Part shown: piece by piece, positions 30,900 to 37,938 of the stretch
Layout of the letters: each line of letters opens with the position of its first letter
Position numbering within the stretch: position 1 is the first letter of the stretch
Source: Pelodictyon luteolum
GTDB lineage: Bacteria > Bacteroidota > Chlorobiia > Chlorobiales > Chlorobiaceae
Direction of reading: 5' to 3'
Assembly (NCBI GenBank): GCA_020721225.1
Contig: DYNE01000022.1
Span: 1-39,168 of the forward strand
Length of the DNA: 39,168 nucleotides
The notes under the pieces: generated by a model
Told to the model about the DNA's origin: nothing
Database searches by the model: none
The model's input: only the letters and a program-made list of their open reading frames with translations
Position numbers and translations under genes: made by a program

Positions 30900-32132
30900 G
30901 TGAATAAGCAATGTTTAATGAGTAAAGAAGTCACACTGGAGTTGCCGGTTACCGAAAAAACACACTGGAAAAACGAACACAAACAGGCAGGATACACCAA
31001 ACACATCAAGCTCATCGGTCAGGATATTATTCACAGCTCCGTAGAAGCCCATCATGATATTACGCTGGACAGTATGGATAGCGAGCTTTTCAAAACCGTT
31101 CTGAAAGAAACCGGCCTGATCGACCTCCCTGTTCACTGCGTCTGGGACTTTACTCATGTGGCTGAAGTTTCCTATACTTATAAAAAATCTATAACCGCAT
31201 TACTTTATAATTGGAACCCTCAGTTCCGTTTGATTGTTTTTTACAATGTAAAGGATTCTGTGCGTATTGTAGTCGAAACTTTTGCGGCAGTAGTGCCGGA
31301 GAATATCGTTGTTTTGATTACCGACAATTATCGGCAAGCCATCGACGCCATTCTTGAATACAATAAAGGCATTGCTCCGGAACCCGAGCCACTGTCACAT
31401 GCCGACGTAATGAAAAAAAATTTTCTTGCCTATCTGGCAAGAATGTCGTGGTTCGATATGTTCGAGGAACATATTGCCGTACCAGAGTTCAACGACAGTT
31501 ATTACACGTTTTTTAAAGCAATTGAAGCCATGCAGGCTGACCTTCGTGAAAAAGAAAAAGAAAAAGCAATGGAACTTGAACAAATGAAACAGGACAATGA
31601 GCAGAAAATAACCGAAGCGGTTATCAAACTGAATGCTCAGATCGAGCTCAACAAAAAGCAGACGCGGGAATTTGAAAAGGAAGTGGCTGAACTGAAATCG
31701 CGAATTGCTAATCAGGATATGGAGCTGACCAGAGTTTCTACGGCAATTGCAGAAAAAACAACTGCACTGCGTAATCTGCTCGATCAGATCTATGCTCTCG
31801 ATATAGATCAGGATGTCAAACGGCAGATGACCGACTCCTGCCTGAGCCTTATTGAAACGGAAACTATTGAAAAACGACTCAACATTGAACTGACCGAATC
31901 GGATTCCGTTTTTCTCTCAAAGCTGCAGAAAAAGCATCCCAATCTGAACCAGCGCGAGCTGCGTATCAGCCTGCTGGTTAAACTGAATTACGACACAAAA
32001 GAAATTGCCCGTTCGGTAGGGATTTCAACACGTGGCATGGAAAGCATCCGCTATAGAATGCATAAAAAGCTTGGTCTTGGAAAGCATCAGTCCATCAAGA
32101 CCTATCTTTCCGATCTGGCCGTTATATTTTAG
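30900..32132 (+). CDS. Twin regulator 2: paralogue of the preceding gene with LuxR-type HTH
   Basis: The 410-residue product is a clear paralogue of the upstream gene with the same layout. Shared landmarks are GY at about residue 32, LIGxDIIH, DSxxF, FYNVKD versus LYNVRD, PENI versus PEKI, YRxxxDxIL, the charged coiled coil (about 210-310), and the C-terminal HTH (RELRISLLVKLNYDTKEIAR, then SVGISTRGMESIRYRM). Between the paralogues the N-terminal domain has diverged much more than the HTH, suggesting different signals and similar DNA targets. The frame starts at GTG 30900; ATG 30918 is an alternative. No kinase or receiver gene is nearby, so the input is unknown. Confidence 0.75.
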   Translation: MNKQCLMSKEVTLELPVTEKTHWKNEHKQAGYTKHIKLIGQDIIHSSVEAHHDITLDSMDSELFKTVLKETGLIDLPVHCVWDFTHVAEVSYTYKKSITALLYNWNPQFRLIVFYNVKDSVRIVVETFAAVVPENIVVLITDNYRQAIDAILEYNKGIAPEPEPLSHADVMKKNFLAYLARMSWFDMFEEHIAVPEFNDSYYTFFKAIEAMQADLREKEKEKAMELEQMKQDNEQKITEAVIKLNAQIELNKKQTREFEKEVAELKSRIANQDMELTRVSTAIAEKTTALRNLLDQIYALDIDQDVKRQMTDSCLSLIETETIEKRLNIELTESDSVFLSKLQKKHPNLNQRELRISLLVKLNYDTKEIARSVGISTRGMESIRYRMHKKLGLGKHQSIKTYLSDLAVIF

Positions 32133-32140
32133 CGCGAACT

Positions 32141-32169
32141 CTCCTTCCGAAATCCCCTTCCGGAAGGAG
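32141..32169 (+). terminator. Hairpin downstream of twin regulator 2
   Basis: CTCCTTCCG (32141-32149) and CGGAAGGAG (32161-32169) are exact inverted repeats around an 11-base loop, 9 bases past the stop codon of twin regulator 2. No T-run follows, so it may be a stabilising 3' hairpin or an imperfect terminator. It marks the boundary between the core genome and the accessory island. Confidence 0.55.
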
Positions 32170-32366
32170 GACCGCAACACAAAAAGAACCTGAGCTTCCG
32201 CTGAAACAGTAGCTCTTTAGCGCTCAGCAATATATCTTTTCGTAATTCGTTCTGAAATAATTCAGAATTATGATGCCTGTTTCTTGTTTTTCATGCTGAT
32301 CTGCTTACACTCCGAGTCACTTACTACGGAATAAATTCTTGAGGAACGATTATCAACGCACCTGAT
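32170..32366. other. Intergenic sequence at island boundary, no gene seen
   Basis: I see no coding sequence in this stretch. It holds one short inverted repeat, TTCTGAA (32250-32256) and TTCAGAA (32261-32267). From about 32,133 rightward, gene density falls and broken genes begin. Confidence 0.5.
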
Positions 32367-32525
32367 TTACGGAAATTTATACGCTCTCTGTCGTGCAATA
32401 ATGCTCGCAGCATCAATCAGCTCCCCCACCAGTTGCTTCTGAATCCTTATCTGATAGCCATCACAACTCCCTCTCCATGTTCTATCCGGTAAAAGCCACC
32501 CTGCAACTGGCAATCGGGTAGTCGC
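32367..32525 (-). pseudogene. 3' fragment of an unrecognised gene
   Basis: On the minus strand a frame without an in-frame start reads into a plausible protein C-terminus, including PVAGWLLPDRTWRG, GYQIRIQKQLVGELIDAA and IIARQRAYKFP, then stops at 32367-32369. Its amphipathic helical end looks genuine. The upstream part is cut off where the truncated four-helix-bundle copy begins. I do not recognise the family. Confidence 0.4.
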
Positions 32526-32537
32526 ACCTCGGCACTC

Positions 32538-32834
32538 TCATGCTCCAGCCAGAAAGCATACAGCACCAGGCGCTTCCCTTATGGTGCTCGCCTCCCGGCT
32601 CGACCGCGCAACATTGACCAACCGCAGTTCAGTCTGCGAAGAGGTCGCCGCAGCGCGACTGCCTTCTGCGATGTTCTGCCGACCTGAACGTGCAGCCTGA
32701 ATCATCTGGTCAAGCGTCCGCGATCCCGGATCGATGAACTTCTCGCAAAACCAGTACGTGGCATCGTAAATCAGAGTAGCCGTCTGAAAACTGGCAGCTT
32801 TACGATAGCGGCCGCTCGGTCTCAGCTTCTTCAT
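32538..32834 (-). pseudogene. Internally deleted copy of the four-helix-bundle/zinc-finger gene
   Basis: The first 79 residues are identical or nearly identical to the intact gene at 36542-37297 (MKKLRPSGRYRKAASFQTAT through NVARSS). The copy then loses about 137 bp relative to the intact one, with a short unrelated filler at the junction, and resumes at the sequence coding WALYAFWLEH in a shifted frame, stopping after 98 residues. The matched sequence extends past the start codon into the upstream repeat, so the whole segment was duplicated before it decayed. Confidence 0.8.
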
Positions 32835-32873
32835 GGTGTTCTATGAAAAATCATCCCTTTTCGCATACCAGGT

Positions 32874-32987
32874 TTAACGGTACAGCATCTCGCCGATCAG
32901 TTCGGCAAGCTCGTTTCTCTGAAGCGGATCTCCATAACCCTACCGTACACCTCTTCGCCGCCTGTCGCGCCAATTCTTCCTCCTCGT
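32874..32987 (-). repeat. Island repeat copy 1 (partial)
   Basis: This copy lies directly upstream of the truncated four-helix-bundle gene. It shares with the other copies the minus-strand frame DPLQRNELAEL ending after EMLYR and a stop. It is cut at 32987, where a toxin-like gene tail begins; the distal 90 bases seen in copies 2-6 are missing. Confidence 0.8.
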
Positions 32988-32991
32988 TGAC

Positions 32992-33108
32992 TATTCCGGT
33001 GCAGGTGCTTTTGAACTTCGTTCTATGAGGGACAGACATGATTCGGTAGTTATTATCCATGTCTGGCATAGCAAAGAGAGCCAAATGTTAAGCCAGTTAA
33101 CGCCATAG
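32992..33108 (+). pseudogene. C-terminal remnant of a RelE/ParE-type toxin gene
   Basis: Reading on the plus strand from the repeat junction gives FELRSMRDRHDSVVIIHVWH followed by SKES and a stop at 33106-33108. The pattern of a basic strand followed by a hydrophobic strand and a His-containing end matches the last third of RelE/ParE-superfamily toxins. The 5' part is replaced by repeat copy 1, so the gene is broken. This is family recognition by eye. Confidence 0.45.
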
Positions 33109-33190
33109 CTCAGCGGCGCGAGGTACGAGCGTCCGCTTGCAAGCCGTTGTTCGCATTCCATATTCTATTCACCACGAAGAGCACGAAGGG

Positions 33191-33300
33191 TTACAGAACG
33201 AAACGCCTGATGCCATCCTTGAGCTTCGTGACGTTGAAATTGATCAGCAGTCCAAGCGGATGTCCTTGTATTCGACAGGCTGCATGTGCTGAAGCCGGAA
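33191..33300 (-). pseudogene. C-terminal remnant of a GxxExxY-family gene
   Basis: On the minus strand the sequence HPLGLLINFNVTKLKDGIRR followed by FVL and a stop (33191-33193) matches the usual end of GxxExxY proteins, small PD-(D/E)xK-like proteins scattered through many genomes. Downstream on that strand is the TTCGTGGTGAA-type sequence often found next to these genes. No start or catalytic part remains. It sits beyond the antitoxin stop at 33358. Confidence 0.55.
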
Positions 33301-33357
33301 GCCGATATGTTCATCTTAAATCATCTACTCTTGAGTCTTTACAGCTCCATTGTACGT

Positions 33358-33744
33358 TCACACGCATGGCTCTTCTTCGCGTCCATATCTCAGGTGCTCT
33401 TCGTTGACACAGAGCGCTTCACTGAACCTCCTGGCCATAGCATCGGAATACGTGCGGCGACCGCATTCGTAATCGCTGACCATGCTCTGGCGAATCCCGA
33501 GCTTTTCGGCGAGTTGCGCTTGTGTCATACCCGCTTTGAGGCGAGCGCCTGCAAGGAGATTGCCCACGCGGTTCTTCTCCATCTCTTTCCAATACTCTGT
33601 GCTCTCGATGGCGACATACTCGTCCTCCGGATTTTCAGCGAGTACCGTAACCTCGTACTTCTTCCTGATCCATTCAACAAGTTCGCTCACATTTTCACCC
33701 TGGAGCGAAATTTCAATACGGGGCTTTTTCACGAGAGCCAACAT
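33358..33744 (-). CDS. XRE-family antitoxin (HigA-like)
   Basis: The 128-residue product has a beta-rich N-terminal half (KPRIEISLQGENVSELVEWI) and a C-terminal XRE helix-turn-helix (MTQAQLAEKLGIRQSMVSDY). It is encoded just after and overlapping a RelE-type toxin by 32 bases, the HigBA order. It should bind the toxin and repress the operon. The N-terminal extension before the HTH is longer than in the simplest HigA proteins. Confidence 0.85.
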   Translation of the reverse strand: MLALVKKPRIEISLQGENVSELVEWIRKKYEVTVLAENPEDEYVAIESTEYWKEMEKNRVGNLLAGARLKAGMTQAQLAEKLGIRQSMVSDYECGRRTYSDAMARRFSEALCVNEEHLRYGREEEPCV

Positions 33745-33979
33745 AATACACCTCTATCTCTATTTCATTTTTCCGGCATGTCCAGCACGCCACATACCGG
33801 TAATTCAAGTGACAGTGATAACGCTCTTCTCCAAGAGGCGAAAAGTTGTGCCAGCTTTTCTGTATAGGGCCATCCACCTGAAGTTCAGCGACAAGGAGGA
33901 AGAAAAGCTGCTGAACGTCGGATGGCAACTTGCGCAAACCTCGCTCGACCTTTCTTTTGATTCGTACATTATAGCGCAT
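33713..33979 (-). CDS. RelE/HigB-type toxin
   Basis: From ATG 33979 the product is 88 residues, basic, with an N-terminal helix region (RIKRKVERGLRKLPSDVQQL) and a C-terminal beta-sheet (YHCHLNYRYVACWTCRKNEI) ending VYYVGSREKAPY, typical of a RelE-superfamily cytotoxic translational repressor group. ATG 33982 is equally possible; the frame extends to 34030 but without family-like residues. The overlap with the antitoxin gene indicates a coupled toxin-antitoxin operon. The promoter should lie in 33980-34100. Confidence 0.85.
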   Translation of the reverse strand: MRYNVRIKRKVERGLRKLPSDVQQLFFLLVAELQVDGPIQKSWHNFSPLGEERYHCHLNYRYVACWTCRKNEIEIEVYYVGSREKAPY

Positions 33980-33995
33980 CATGGTAATAATATAA

Positions 33996-34419
33996 CCACC
34001 ATATAAGCGTTGCGCAAGGTATATCAGCAAACTTGAGGACGTTCATGAATTCATTACATTCCGGGTAAACCACCCGCCCCCGCCCGATTTTGATTTCGAG
34101 GAACAAGAAAATCCACAAGACTCGCAAGCCCTATGGGTTTCATTGTTTACAGCCGATTCTCCGGAACCACACAAGCACCCGAAGCAGTGAAGCCGCTTTA
34201 TTTCTCCTCTTTCCGCCTCCGGCAGTTCTACCCTGATGTGCAGATCCTTGAGCTGCTGGAGTGTGATTTCGGAGGGGGCGGATATCTTGACTGGACTAAG
34301 CGGTCAAGCCGGATTGGGAATAGCAATAAAACCAAATGAGACGTTCCACTCCTGACGTAGAAAGAATACTGTACTTTTCATACTTTGCATACCCTCAGTC
34401 ACTTACGTCCATCATTGAC
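33996..34419. other. Intergenic stretch with coding-like fragments
   Basis: No intact gene is seen. On the plus strand an open frame without ATG from 33996 to the stop at 34188-34190 reads a protein-like tail (LEDVHEFITFRVNHPPPPDF, then DFEEQENPQDSQALWV). On the minus strand about 34200-34290 reads APSEITLQQLKDLHIRVELP, which resembles the tail of aspartyl-tRNA synthetases. Both look like gene debris. The region also holds the promoter of the RelE/XRE pair. Confidence 0.35.
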
Positions 34420-34644
34420 GATTTGGGTGCTGCAGCTCGCCGGGCAACTCGGCAAGCTCGTTTCTCTGAAGCGGATCTCCATAACCGTTCCGCACACCTC
34501 TTCGCCGCCCGTCGCGCCAATTCTTCCTCCTCGTGGCAGCACTATTGACTTCAGGTTTTCATGAGGTTATCCCATACATCCCGAATATTTCTAACGGCAA
34601 AACACAATCTCCTACGCTATTGCACTGCGTCCCATCGACTCTGA
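34420..34644 (-). repeat. Island repeat copy 2
   Basis: About 225 bases with both halves: the coding-like part (minus-strand DPLQRNELAELPGEL) and the distal part containing TATCCCATACATCCCGAATA and ACGCTATTGCACTGCGTCCC on the plus strand. It lies upstream, in minus-strand sense, of the RelE/XRE pair. Confidence 0.85.
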
Positions 34645-34694
34645 CATTCAGGTTTTGAACGATTATACCTTGTAAAGGTACAGGTTTCTCCTCA

Positions 34695-34914
34695 GATTTT
34701 GAACCGGCGCAGCATCTCGCCGGGCAGCTCGGCAGGCTCTTTTCTCCAAAGCGGATCTTCTTAACCGTACCGTACACCTCTTCGCCGCCCGCCGGGTCAA
34801 GTCAGCTCCTCGTGGCAGCACTATTGACTTCAGGTTTTCATGAGGTTATCCCATACATCCTGAATATTTCTAACGGCAAAACACAATCCTCTACGCTATT
34901 GCACTGCGTCCCCT
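34695..34914 (-). repeat. Island repeat copy 3
   Basis: About 220 bases, same orientation as copy 2 and 50 bases from it. The minus-strand frame reads DPLWRKEPAELPGEMLRRFK, then Ile and a stop. It belongs with copy 5 to a subtype with GGCAGGCTCTTTTCTC and CTTCTTAAC in place of GGCAAGCTCGTTTCTC and CTCCATAAC. Confidence 0.85.
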
Positions 34915-35016
34915 TTACTTATTTATCTGCACCTCCCGAATATTTCATCAGAACGATTGGCTTATGTATTGCGATTCGTATATTCCGGTAAATTGCCGTA
35001 CAAAACAAGAGCCATC
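34915..35016 (+). promoter_or_regulatory. Upstream region of the TacA/TacT-like pair
   Basis: This 102-base AT-rich stretch between repeat copy 3 and the antitoxin start should carry the operon promoter and the antitoxin operator. A near-inverted pair CCGGTAAATTGCCG lies about 30 bases before the ATG. No clear -35/-10 pair could be fixed. Confidence 0.3.
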
Positions 35017-35445
35017 ATGAAAACGAACGTAAAAGAACAAGGTAAAACCGCCACTCCAAAATCATCCGATACCGGAACAAGGCAGTCAAAGAGCATGAGT
35101 GGGGCAGCAAAAACAAACAAGAGTGTCGGCACTCTCAAGTCTGCTGCACGGAAAGATGCAAAGCAAAGCAGTGAGAGCAAAGCCCGTCTTGAAGCGAGAA
35201 TCTCCAGGGCAACCCATACCCGGATAAAACTTGCCGCAGATATTCAGGGGAGAACAGTAACCGATTTTGTCGTTCATGCAGCACTCAATGCTGCCACAAA
35301 GGCAATCGAAGAAAATTTTGTCGTTCAGTTGTCAATGGAGGGACAAGAGGCTTTTGCCGAAGCCCTGCTGAATCCACCGGAACCAAATGACGCTCTTCGA
35401 CGTGCTTTCGAAAGGCATTCGGCACTTACAGGAAAGAACGACTGA
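35017..35445 (+). CDS. DUF1778 (TacA-like) ribbon-helix-helix antitoxin with long N-terminal extension
   Basis: From ATG 35017 the product is 142 residues. Residues 57-92 are the DUF1778 ribbon-helix-helix (ARLEARISRATHTRIKLAAD, then GRTVTDFVVHAAL). The C-terminus after residue 100 (MEGQEAFAEALLNPPEPNDA) is the toxin-neutralising tail. The first 55 residues are rich in Lys, Ser, Thr and Gly, look disordered, and are absent from typical family members of about 90 residues. The GNAT toxin follows 16 bases downstream. An upstream in-frame start at 34957 is unlikely. Confidence 0.88.
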   Translation: MKTNVKEQGKTATPKSSDTGTRQSKSMSGAAKTNKSVGTLKSAARKDAKQSSESKARLEARISRATHTRIKLAADIQGRTVTDFVVHAALNAATKAIEENFVVQLSMEGQEAFAEALLNPPEPNDALRRAFERHSALTGKND

Positions 35446-35461
35446 CCGGTCATCACTGCAC

Positions 35462-35962
35462 ATGAATGTCCCACGATTCTCGATCATCCCCTTCAACCGC
35501 GAACATCAGAAATCCGGATTCTGCTGCGGTTCAAGCCTGCTCGACCGATATTTTTCCGAACGTGTCGGCCAGGATGTTAGAAGGAATCTCACGAAGTGCT
35601 TTGTGGCGATCGATAACAGTCACGAACGAATTGCAGGTTTCTACACGCTTTCAGCAGCCCAGATCCCGTTGCTGCAACTGCCTGAAAAACTGGCCGACAA
35701 GATGCCCCATTATCATGCAGTACCGGCATCGAGACTGGGACGACTCGCCATCGATAAAAACTATCAGGGAGAGGGACTTGGATGCACGCTCATTGCAGAC
35801 GCACTGATGCGCTCATCAAGTTCTTCAATGGCTGTCTATGCATTGCTGGTCGATGCAAAAGACGAGAGCGCAGCGACGTTTTACCTGCACCATGGATTCA
35901 TTCCCTGTGTCGGTGCACCTCATACATTATTTCTGCCAATAGGCACACTCAGGAAACTCTGA
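35462..35962 (+). CDS. GNAT-family acetyltransferase toxin (TacT-like)
   Basis: The 166-residue product from ATG 35462 has the TacT-type N-terminus (FCCGSSLLDRYF) and the acetyl-CoA-binding RLGRLAIDKNYQGEGLG with QxxGxG at 102-107. A Tyr at 141 (TFYLHHGF) matches the catalytic Tyr position. TacT toxins acetylate aminoacyl-tRNA and stop translation; the antitoxin is encoded just upstream. The gene looks complete, so the pair may be active. Confidence 0.9.
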   Translation: MNVPRFSIIPFNREHQKSGFCCGSSLLDRYFSERVGQDVRRNLTKCFVAIDNSHERIAGFYTLSAAQIPLLQLPEKLADKMPHYHAVPASRLGRLAIDKNYQGEGLGCTLIADALMRSSSSSMAVYALLVDAKDESAATFYLHHGFIPCVGAPHTLFLPIGTLRKL

Positions 35963-36060
35963 CAGCTCATCAGCAGCAACCGTCAACTACGGGCCGAACC
36001 GTTTCGCCACCGGCATCAGTCTCAAAGGTTGCATCTTGTTTTCGGTTATTTTTATACTCG
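35963..36060. other. Short intergenic stretch, no gene seen
   Basis: No gene or hairpin was recognised in these 98 bases between the toxin stop and the ATPase remnant. Confidence 0.4.
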
Positions 36061-36361
36061 ATGATAAAATCAGCCGAACTGGGCCGTACACAACAATCTT
36101 CCGTCATGCTGCTGACAGGGCCTCGCCAAACCGAAAAACGACAAAGACGCAAAAGAGGTTGATCTGCTCATTCATCAGGACGGGACACTCTACCCCGTCG
36201 AAATAAAAAAATCGGCAAACCCGGAAAAAGATGCCATTCGCCATTTCGAGGTGCTTCAAACACTGAAACAACCGATCGGGCAGGGATGCATCATCTCGCT
36301 TGCCCCCATGTATCTCCCGATCACATCAACCATCGATAACGTACCTGCAGGAATGGTGTAA
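36061..36361 (+). pseudogene. Deleted AAA/DUF4143 ATPase gene
   Basis: The left end reads MIKSAELGRTQQSSVMLLTG followed by PRQTEK, a degenerate form of the P-loop (GPRQVGKT in intact members). After position about 36130 the frame changes and reads EVDLLIHQDGTLYPVEIKKS and CIISLAPMYLPITSTIDNVP, the C-terminal nuclease-like part of DUF4143 proteins, ending at a stop at 36359-36361. About 300 codons between the two parts are missing. Intact members are roughly 380-450 residues. Confidence 0.7.
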
Positions 36362-36508
36362 ACCGGGATCAGGAATACAGGTCATGATTGCTATGTGAAC
36401 CGTGCCAGCATGCAGTACCTGTTATTGGTATGGAACAGGAAAAGCGAGAGATGTGTGGCAAGGAACGGTGACAGCGTGCCCTTCGTCATTCTTCCGGAGA
36501 TTTTCATG

Positions 36509-36539
36509 GATCAGTCGGATCCATCGGATCCGACTGATC
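36509..36539. terminator. Perfect 14-bp hairpin next to the four-helix-bundle gene
   Basis: GATCAGTCGGATCC (36509-36522) and GGATCCGACTGATC (36526-36539) are exact inverted repeats around a 3-base loop, followed on the plus strand by TTTT. It lies 2 bases beyond the stop of the minus-strand gene. A stable hairpin here could end transcription from both sides. It also contains repeated TCGGATC units, which could come from a short tandem repeat. Confidence 0.6.
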
Positions 36540-36541
36540 TT

Positions 36542-37297
36542 TTACACCTTCACCACCCCACGGCACTCGGGATAGCCTGTACAGCCCCAGAACTGCTGCC
36601 CCTCGTTTTTGCCGGCCCTGGCCGTTCGCAACACCATGGGGCTGCCGCATTGCGGACACGAGGGAATGGCCCCGGCAGGCGTCGGATGCCGGGAGGTCCC
36701 GTTGCGCTTGCGTTCCCGCTCGGCGAGACGGGCTGCAGCAAGTTGCTCGCTGTACCCGCCCTCTTCAACGAAGGCTGCCTCAAGCGAAGCAATCTGCCGG
36801 TCGAGCAGGTAGTTTGCCTGATGGATCAGGCAGATGATAGCATTGGCCCGAACCTCGGCACTCTCATGCTCCAGCCAGAAAGCATACAGCGCCCAGCGCT
36901 CCTGATCGATCAGCTCAGTCAGATCCGACTGAGCCGACCGATCTCTCTTGAACCGTTGCGGAACTTCGCGAACAGCACTCGATTCAGCGCTCGACGATGC
37001 CCACTGCCTCAGATGCCGATGGCGCAGGTAGTCTTCATAGTCGAGCAGAAGCTCTTCGAGGCTCGATCGCGCAACATTGACCAACCGCAGTTCAGTCTGC
37101 GAAGAGGTCGCCGCAGCGCGACTGCCTTCTGCGATGTTCTGCCGACCTGAACGTGCAGCCTGAATCATCTGGTCAAGCGTCCGCGATCCCGGATCGATGA
37201 ACTTCTCGCAAAACCAGTACGTGGCATCGTAAATCAGAGTAGCCGTCTGAAAACTGGCAGCTTTACGATAGCGGCCGCTCGGTCTCAGCTTCTTCAT
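36542..37297 (-). CDS. Four-helix-bundle protein with C4 zinc finger (four helix bundle suffix type)
   Basis: The 251-residue product has a helical N-terminal domain similar to the four-helix-bundle proteins of 23S rRNA intervening sequences (QMIQAARSGRQNIAEGSRAA, about residues 43-62), a middle helical region, and a C-terminal zinc ribbon with Cys214, Cys217, Cys239 and Cys245 (SCPQCGSPM, FWGCTGYPECRG), as in topoisomerase I zinc fingers. The finger suggests nucleic acid binding. The function is unknown. Its start lies 40 bases downstream (minus sense) of repeat copy 4, and a decayed duplicate is at 32538-32834. Confidence 0.85.
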   Translation of the reverse strand: MKKLRPSGRYRKAASFQTATLIYDATYWFCEKFIDPGSRTLDQMIQAARSGRQNIAEGSRAAATSSQTELRLVNVARSSLEELLLDYEDYLRHRHLRQWASSSAESSAVREVPQRFKRDRSAQSDLTELIDQERWALYAFWLEHESAEVRANAIICLIHQANYLLDRQIASLEAAFVEEGGYSEQLAAARLAERERKRNGTSRHPTPAGAIPSCPQCGSPMVLRTARAGKNEGQQFWGCTGYPECRGVVKV

Positions 37298-37333
37298 GGT
37301 GTTCTATGAAAAATCATCCCTTTTCGCATACCA

Positions 37334-37560
37334 GGTTTAACGGTACAGCATCTCGCCGATCAGTTCGGCAAGCTCGGTTCTCTGAAGCGGATATCCATAA
37401 CCGTACCGTACACCTCTTCGCCGTCCGTCGCGCCAATTCTTCCTCCTCGTGGCAGCACTATTGCCTTCAGGTTTTCAAGAGGTTACCCCATACATCCCAA
37501 ATATTTCAAACGGCAAAACACAATCTTCTATGCTATTGCACTGCGTCCCCTTGACTCTCC
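37334..37560 (-). repeat. Island repeat copy 4
   Basis: It is directly upstream of the intact four-helix-bundle gene, and its first 110 bases match copy 1 closely, including the EMLYR end. It abuts copy 5 with no gap, forming a direct head-to-tail pair. Confidence 0.85.
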
Positions 37561-37790
37561 GATTTTGAACCGGTGCTGCATCTCGTCGGGCAGCTCGGCA
37601 GGCTCTTTTCTCTGAAGCGGATCTTCTTAACTGTACCGTACACCTCTTCGACGTCCGTCGCGCCAATTCTTTCTCCTCGTGGCAGCAGTATTGCCTTCAG
37701 GTTTTCATGAGGTTATCCCATACATCCCGAATATTTCTAACGGCAAAACTCAATCTTCTACGCTATTGCACTGCGTCCCCTCTAATCTCA
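37561..37790 (-). repeat. Island repeat copy 5
   Basis: Full-length copy of the copy-3 subtype, abutting copy 4. Its frame reads DPLQRKEPAELPDEMQHRFK, but the stop at the usual place is mutated (TGA to GGA). It ends in AATCTCA at 37790. Confidence 0.85.
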
Positions 37791-37791
37791 A

Positions 37792-37899
37792 GTGAAGTAT
37801 GAATTGATGGGATTTAAGACGCGAAACGCAAAAACCCTTGAAGAAGATGTTCGCAAAATCTTGGATGGCTTTGGAACCGATTACGGAATGACTTTTTGA
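37792..37899 (+). pseudogene. Short coding-like fragment
   Basis: A 35-residue frame from GTG 37792 (inner ATG 37807) begins one base after repeat copy 5 and reads FKTRNAKTLEEDVRKILDGF before its stop at 37899. It is probably the tail of a lost gene; a real small gene is less likely. I do not recognise the family. Confidence 0.3.
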
Positions 37900-37938
37900 A
37901 GAGCGCTTATATGCTCCCTGCATCTCCTGCTCGCCGCA

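Noticed and set aside
32843-33028. Plus-strand ORFs beginning MKNHPFSHTRFNG at two places in the island
   Set aside because: Both lie across the repeat and the four-helix gene start; they recur only because the DNA is duplicated, and the minus frame is the coding-like one.
34133-34339. 68-codon plus-strand ORF starting MGFIVYSRF
   Set aside because: It overlaps coding-like debris in other frames and shows no family features or ribosome binding site.
36395-37150. 251-codon plus-strand ORF opposite the four-helix-bundle gene
   Set aside because: The minus-strand product has a recognisable helical domain and zinc finger; the plus frame is a shadow.
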